Below are positions 31,866-35,172 of a DNA stretch of 35,172 nt, piece after piece. Origin of the DNA: Pseudomonas sp. GM21 (GTDB lineage: Bacteria > Pseudomonadota > Gammaproteobacteria > Pseudomonadales > Pseudomonadaceae); assembly GCF_000282215.1 (NCBI RefSeq), contig NZ_AKJS01000094.1:1-35172 (forward strand), in the 5' to 3' direction. The notes beneath the pieces were generated by a model that searched no databases, had not been told where the DNA came from, and worked only from the letters and a program-made list of their open reading frames with translations. Position numbers and translations under genes: made by a program. Numbering within the stretch: the first letter of the stretch is position 1; each line of letters starts with the position of its first letter.

Positions 31866-33190
31866 CTGCCCGCGAAGGTTTGTTGTCACCCGCCAGGGTC
31901 GGCTGGGGCAGCCACGGCTTACTATTGCTGCTGGCCATGGTGTTTGCCGACAATTTCGTCGGGCGACAGATACTGGCTGTCATGGTCGAACCGATCAAAT
32001 CCGAATTCGCAGTCAGCGACACCGCCATCGGGTTGATCTCGGGATTGGCGTTCGCGGCAGTCTATGCACTCATGGGGCTGCCAGCGGGTCGGCTGGTGGA
32101 CCGCATGCCGCGCATACGCCTGCTTGCAATGTCTTGTCTCCTCTGGGCCGTGGCGACAATGGCTTGCGGCTTGGCCGGCAGTTTCCTTGCGCTGGCCTTT
32201 GCGCGCATGCTGGTTGCAGTGAGCGAGTCGCCGACGACTTCGGCTTCGCTGTCGTTGATTGCTGACCTGTATCCACCACAACGACGTTCATTTGCCATCA
32301 GTTGCTTTACCGCCGCACCGACCTTTTCCTCGATTATCGGGTTAAGCATCGGCGCCTGGGTGGTGGAGCACTACGGCTGGCGCAGTGCATTCATTGCCCT
32401 AGGTCTGCCGGCGCTGGTGTTCAGCGCCATCCTAGCCTTTGTCGTGCGCGACCCTCAGCGTGGTCGTTGGGACATTACGCCACACCCCCACACGCCGCCT
32501 GCCCTGCTGGGCATGGGCGTTGAAGCACGCAAGCTCTGGGCGTTGCCGGCCTATCGTTGCCTGATCCTCGCAGGAGGACTGACCACGCTCAGCTCCTATG
32601 CCATTGGCATGTGGAACACCAGCTTCCTGGTGCGCTCCCACGGCCTGTCATTGCAACACGCCGGACTGCTGGCGGGGGTGATCTGCGGTACTTCGGCCGG
32701 GATCGGTGGTTTGTTCAGTGGCTGGTTGAGTGACCGCCTGTGCCGTCGCAATCCACATTGGCAAGTTTCGATTCCGATATTCGGCCACTTGGCGGCCATC
32801 TGTGCGCTGATCCCCTATCTGCTCTGGTCCGACTCCCTGTTGGTACGCCTGGGTGACGTGCCGATTCCAACCGCCATGCTCTGGTGCGCGCTTTATTCCT
32901 TCTTTGCCGTCTGGTGGGTCGCCCCGTCCTACAACCTCGTCACCCAACTGGTGCCACCCGGTCGACGCGGTACCGCCATGGCTCTGCAAACCATCGTCAG
33001 CACGTTGCTCGGTGTGGGCATCGGGCCACTGATAACCGGCTTGTTCAGCGATATGTTGCTTCCTCTGTTTGGCCACGAGTCACTGCGATATGCGCTGCTG
33101 TTGGTGAACCTGCCGGTAATTTGCTCAGTGCTATTGCTCATGCGCACCGCAAACCATGCGTCCAGAACGGGTTATGGCCACGGGGGTTAA
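31862..33190 (+). CDS. MFS transporter, spinster-like (second copy)
   Basis: 442 residues from GTG 31862, whose GTGA overlaps the reductase stop; GTG 31850 in the same frame is the alternative. About 12 membrane segments. It shares blocks with the transporter at 8403-9731, including DNFVGRQILAVMVEPIKSEF, SDTAIGLISGLAF and FLVRSHGLSLQHAG, so the two are paralogues within the cluster. One may import the substrate and the other an intermediate or counter-substrate. Direction is not readable from sequence. No terminator with a T run is seen after the stop. Confidence 0.88.
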   Translation: MTAREGLLSPARVGWGSHGLLLLLAMVFADNFVGRQILAVMVEPIKSEFAVSDTAIGLISGLAFAAVYALMGLPAGRLVDRMPRIRLLAMSCLLWAVATMACGLAGSFLALAFARMLVAVSESPTTSASLSLIADLYPPQRRSFAISCFTAAPTFSSIIGLSIGAWVVEHYGWRSAFIALGLPALVFSAILAFVVRDPQRGRWDITPHPHTPPALLGMGVEARKLWALPAYRCLILAGGLTTLSSYAIGMWNTSFLVRSHGLSLQHAGLLAGVICGTSAGIGGLFSGWLSDRLCRRNPHWQVSIPIFGHLAAICALIPYLLWSDSLLVRLGDVPIPTAMLWCALYSFFAVWWVAPSYNLVTQLVPPGRRGTAMALQTIVSTLLGVGIGPLITGLFSDMLLPLFGHESLRYALLLVNLPVICSVLLLMRTANHASRTGYGHGG

Positions 33191-33209
33191 GCTGAGCCCA
33201 GTCCTATGG

Positions 33210-33223
33210 TGAAAGTACTTTCA
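33210..33223. promoter_or_regulatory. Perfect 14-bp palindrome upstream of the TetR gene
   Basis: TGAAAGTACTTTCA, a perfect palindrome 101 nt before the TetR start and 19 nt after the MFS stop. A second short inverted repeat, CTACG-ACG-CGTAG, is at 33277-33289. Either could be an autoregulatory operator. The sequence is unrelated to the GTCYGnnnrGAC sites. Confidence 0.4.
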
Positions 33224-33324
33224 TTCCGAGCGTTGCGGCACGCGCGTGTCCGGGAGATGTATGAACCTGCATCAATCTACGACGCGTAGGAGACACGCTC
33301 TCATTTTCCAGTAGACGAATCGAC

Positions 33325-33927
33325 ATGCAAACTACCCTCTCATCAACCAATTCAATACAAAGCGCTCGCGATCGAATTCTTGACGCTGCGGTGGAACTCT
33401 TTGCCACTCGTGGCTTTCAGGCAGTCGGCTTGCGAGATCTGGCGAGCTACCTGGGTTTACATGCCGGATCGCTGTACCATCACATCGATAACAAACAAGC
33501 CTTGTTGTTCGAGCTCATAGAGTCCGGCTTGTTGGATTTATTGCAGGAAACGAAGTGTCGAATGAATAATGCACGAAGACCTTGCGAGCGACTCAATTTA
33601 TTTATTCAGGCCTTCGTCAAATTCAATTTTAAAGAAAAACACAAGCTGACTTTGATCACCAGCGAGTTTGCGAATCTTAATAAAGAACAGCAGGCCCGGG
33701 TTATTCAGCTGAAAAACAGATACTCATCACTTATAAGCACCTTTTTCACTCATGAGCACAACAAGAAAGAAGCGTTTAATGGCGAAATTTGCCCACTCAC
33801 AAATACAGCAGTCACCATTCTATTTGGGCAATCACAGTGGTACAACCCTGAAACCACAGAGCCACAACTCACAGCAACACTTACCCATATTTTCACGTGC
33901 ATGATTGGCAACTACAAACGCAACTAA
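33325..33927 (+). CDS. TetR family transcriptional regulator
   Basis: 200 residues. The N-terminal TetR helix-turn-helix is clear: ARDRILDAAVELFATRGFQA, then GLRDLASYLGLHAGSLYHHI, then DNKQALLFELI (about 14-66). The C-terminal ligand domain is lysine- and asparagine-rich and not assignable to a ligand. The LHAGSLYHHIDNKQALL form resembles TetR regulators of acyl-CoA or steroid catabolism. Composition is markedly more AT-rich than the catabolic genes (for example 33590-33860), suggesting separate ancestry. It is the only regulator in the window, hence the best local candidate to bind the cluster palindromes, but this is unproven. No strong ribosome-binding site precedes ATG 33325. Confidence 0.88.
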   Translation: MQTTLSSTNSIQSARDRILDAAVELFATRGFQAVGLRDLASYLGLHAGSLYHHIDNKQALLFELIESGLLDLLQETKCRMNNARRPCERLNLFIQAFVKFNFKEKHKLTLITSEFANLNKEQQARVIQLKNRYSSLISTFFTHEHNKKEAFNGEICPLTNTAVTILFGQSQWYNPETTEPQLTATLTHIFTCMIGNYKRN

Positions 33928-34111
33928 ATATGGATTTTCCTTTTCAACGTATGTCACGAAATCACCCATCAAACGGCCGTCGGCGCTTTGCACCGCCGTA
34001 GCACGAATGCGTTTTTACACACCATCCATCAGTTCGATCCCGCACACGGAACAAGCCACTAAACTCCACAAGGGGGATGAAATCAACGCACCTCAAATCA
34101 GGAGATCTGTG

Positions 34112-34555
34112 ATGAACAGAACATCTTGGCTGGCGTTGGTAGTAGTGGCAGGGGCGATTTCAGGTTGTGCGAACAGAACTGAAATTGTTGATGTCCCCTT
34201 GCAGGCTACCCCGCTAAACGCTGAGCATATCGCTCGAGCCAACCTTAGTCCGGTGGGCAATCAAACCAGCATCTGGCTTACCATCGGTGGTGTCCCCCAC
34301 GACTTGGCCATACCTAGCCGCATTGACACAGCTATCTATACTGGCTCGTGCCAGCATTTGGGCGCACAACCGGCGTACAAGACCCATCAGGCCAACAGTG
34401 TCGATTATCCATCGCTAGCGTCGCGAACCCAGTACTGGGCTCAGGCACCGGTGGCGCTGAACGAACTGACCAAGGGTGAATATGCCTTGCTCGTTCGCAC
34501 CAGCCCGGCAGACGGCAGCCGTCCTATTTTCTGTGGCAACATCAGCGCTGGCTAG
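34112..34555 (+). CDS. Small hypothetical lipoprotein
   Basis: 147 residues from ATG 34112 (GGAG 7 nt upstream). An open frame extends back to 33905 but has no site and would bury the signal peptide. The signal MNRTSWLALVVVAGAISGC has a lipobox ISGC with lipidated C19. With Ala at +2, outer-membrane sorting is expected. Two later cysteines (C80, C141) could form a disulfide. No family recognised and no evident link to the catabolic pathway. It is separated from the TetR gene by 184 bp in which I see nothing else. Confidence 0.75.
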   Translation: MNRTSWLALVVVAGAISGCANRTEIVDVPLQATPLNAEHIARANLSPVGNQTSIWLTIGGVPHDLAIPSRIDTAIYTGSCQHLGAQPAYKTHQANSVDYPSLASRTQYWAQAPVALNELTKGEYALLVRTSPADGSRPIFCGNISAG

Positions 34556-34580
34556 GGGCGCATCGAGCAAGCTGTTCGGT

Positions 34581-34614
34581 ACCGTGGCCTGTGCAACTTC
34601 CGACAGGCCGCGGT
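34581..34614. other. Strong hairpin after the lipoprotein gene
   Basis: ACCGTGGCCTGT (34581-34592) pairs with ACAGGCCGCGGT (34603-34614), 12 bp with one G-U pair and a 10-nt loop, 26 nt after the stop. No T run follows, so it is a possible but unproven terminator. Confidence 0.55.
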
Positions 34615-34789
34615 GACGCGTCCATCAGTGCTGCCTCCAACTACTGTTACGTGAGGCGATTCAAGGTGCATTAAAAATGATACTAATCTCTACAGCGGAA
34701 TTTTTTGTATCCTTTTCAAATGATAGATCCAGGTAAATAGTTGTTTTTTAGCCTTTTTATTTTTATCATTTATAGTCAGCGGTCACAAG

Positions 34790-35130
34790 TACCCGGAAGT
34801 AATTCTCCGAAATTCGAGGAACTGATTATGCGAAACCGGGAATTTGTTCCCCGTTTCTGAAATTTGCTTCCGTAGCTCCTTGAGAACGCCGAAGGAAATC
34901 TTTAGATAAAACTGGAAGGAATGAGTCGATAACCAGTTTCTTTGCGCTATCTACCAATTACTTCTGCCCTCGAAGTGCAGTTCTATTTTGCCGCCGCCGT
35001 ATCGGGACATTCCTTCTAAGACGCCGCGCTATCCACCGTTTGCTTCTGAATACAGAGAAATCAATTGCTCCGATGCGATGGATTATGCGTAAAAGGGAAT
35101 TTTTGTTCCCTTCAAGTTTCCCTCTTCAAT
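34790..35130. repeat. Non-coding region with degenerate repeats related to AATTnCTTCYG
   Basis: Between 34615 and the window end I see no gene. Copies related to AATTnCTTCYG occur on plus at 34841 (AATTTGTTCCCCG), 34861 (AATTTGCTTCCG), 34956 (AATTACTTCTG), 35009 (ATTCCTTCT) and 35038 (GTTTGCTTCTG). On minus they occur at 34794-34804 (AATTACTTCCG), 34889-34899 (ATTTCCTTCGG) and 34914-34922 (ATTCCTTCC). GATTATGCG followed by GGGAA...TTCCC hairpins occurs twice (34824 and 35081). The pattern would fit transposase-binding repeats at an element end, or a regulatory array. Confidence 0.45.
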
Positions 35131-35172
35131 TCAGGGCCGTCGAAGCGCTCTGTAGTGGTCAACTAATCCCGG

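Noticed and set aside
33248..33258. Possible seventh cluster palindrome (GTCCGGGAGATG) upstream of TetR
   Set aside because: Only one half-site matches; the second GAC half is absent, so it was not counted.
33905..34111. Extension of the lipoprotein frame back to 33905
   Set aside because: It would overlap the TetR gene end and place the signal peptide internally. ATG 34112 has GGAG at 7 nt.
35151..35172. TGTAGTGGTC at the window end as the tip of an insertion sequence
   Set aside because: It has the look of an IS terminal repeat, but only 22 bp are visible and no transposase is in view, so it cannot be supported.
1..35172. CRISPR arrays, tRNA, rRNA or riboswitches
   Set aside because: No regularly spaced direct repeats, no cloverleaf or rRNA core sequences and no recognisable aptamer were seen. 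Intergenic repeats are inverted REP or MITE-type.

Overview
The window looks like a Pseudomonas chromosome. GC is high, and the intergenic repeats are Pseudomonas-type REP sequences (TGTGGGAGCGAGCC and its reverse complement). Nearly all of it is one catabolic gene cluster of 28 protein genes. I found no tRNA, rRNA or CRISPR. The best reading, by inference from families and residues, is activation and beta-oxidation of an acyl side chain on a steroid-like (bile-acid or sterol-like) or other polycyclic alicyclic skeleton. No ring-cleavage genes are in view.

Layout. Positions 139-8147 (minus) form a six-gene operon: Old Yellow Enzyme reductase, VLACS/FATP-type acyl-CoA ligase, metallo-beta-lactamase-fold hydrolase, DUF1302 outer-membrane protein, SCP2-type thiolase, and a DUF35-MaoC fusion. 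Positions 8403-10235 (plus) hold an MFS transporter and an NTF2/SnoaL-like protein. Next come a 200-bp inverted-repeat element, DUF1329 (minus) and a second acyl-CoA ligase (minus). Positions 13949-22078 (minus) are an eight-gene operon closely resembling the Mycobacterium tuberculosis igr operon: SDR, ChsH2-like MaoC-DUF35, acyl-CoA dehydrogenase, ChsH1-like MaoC, Ltp2-like aldolase and three more acyl-CoA dehydrogenases. Divergent from it is an enoyl-CoA hydratase (plus). Positions 23144-30685 (minus) carry an SDR, two KstD-like flavoproteins, a Tat-exported amidase and an aldehyde dehydrogenase. Positions 30882-33190 (plus) encode a two-domain flavin reductase and a second MFS transporter. 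A TetR regulator and a small lipoprotein follow, then about 600 bp of AT-richer DNA with degenerate repeats that may be the end of a mobile element.

How it works together (inference). DUF1302, DUF1329 and the MFS proteins would move a hydrophobic acid. The two ligases make CoA thioesters. Two heteromeric acyl-CoA dehydrogenase pairs and two MaoC systems form and hydrate double bonds. One cycle ends with a Cys-containing thiolase. The other ends with a Cys-less, Tyr-bearing retro-aldolase, whose aldehyde could be oxidised by the aldehyde dehydrogenase. KstD-like flavoproteins, SDRs and the OYE would act on the rings.

The main new signal is a 12-bp imperfect palindrome, GTCYGnnnrGAC, usually followed by GATG. 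It occurs six times, always in intergenic regions, and lies upstream of most transcription units. In three plus-strand units there are exactly 64 nt between the site and the start codon with the best ribosome-binding site. It is probably the operator of one regulator controlling the whole cluster.
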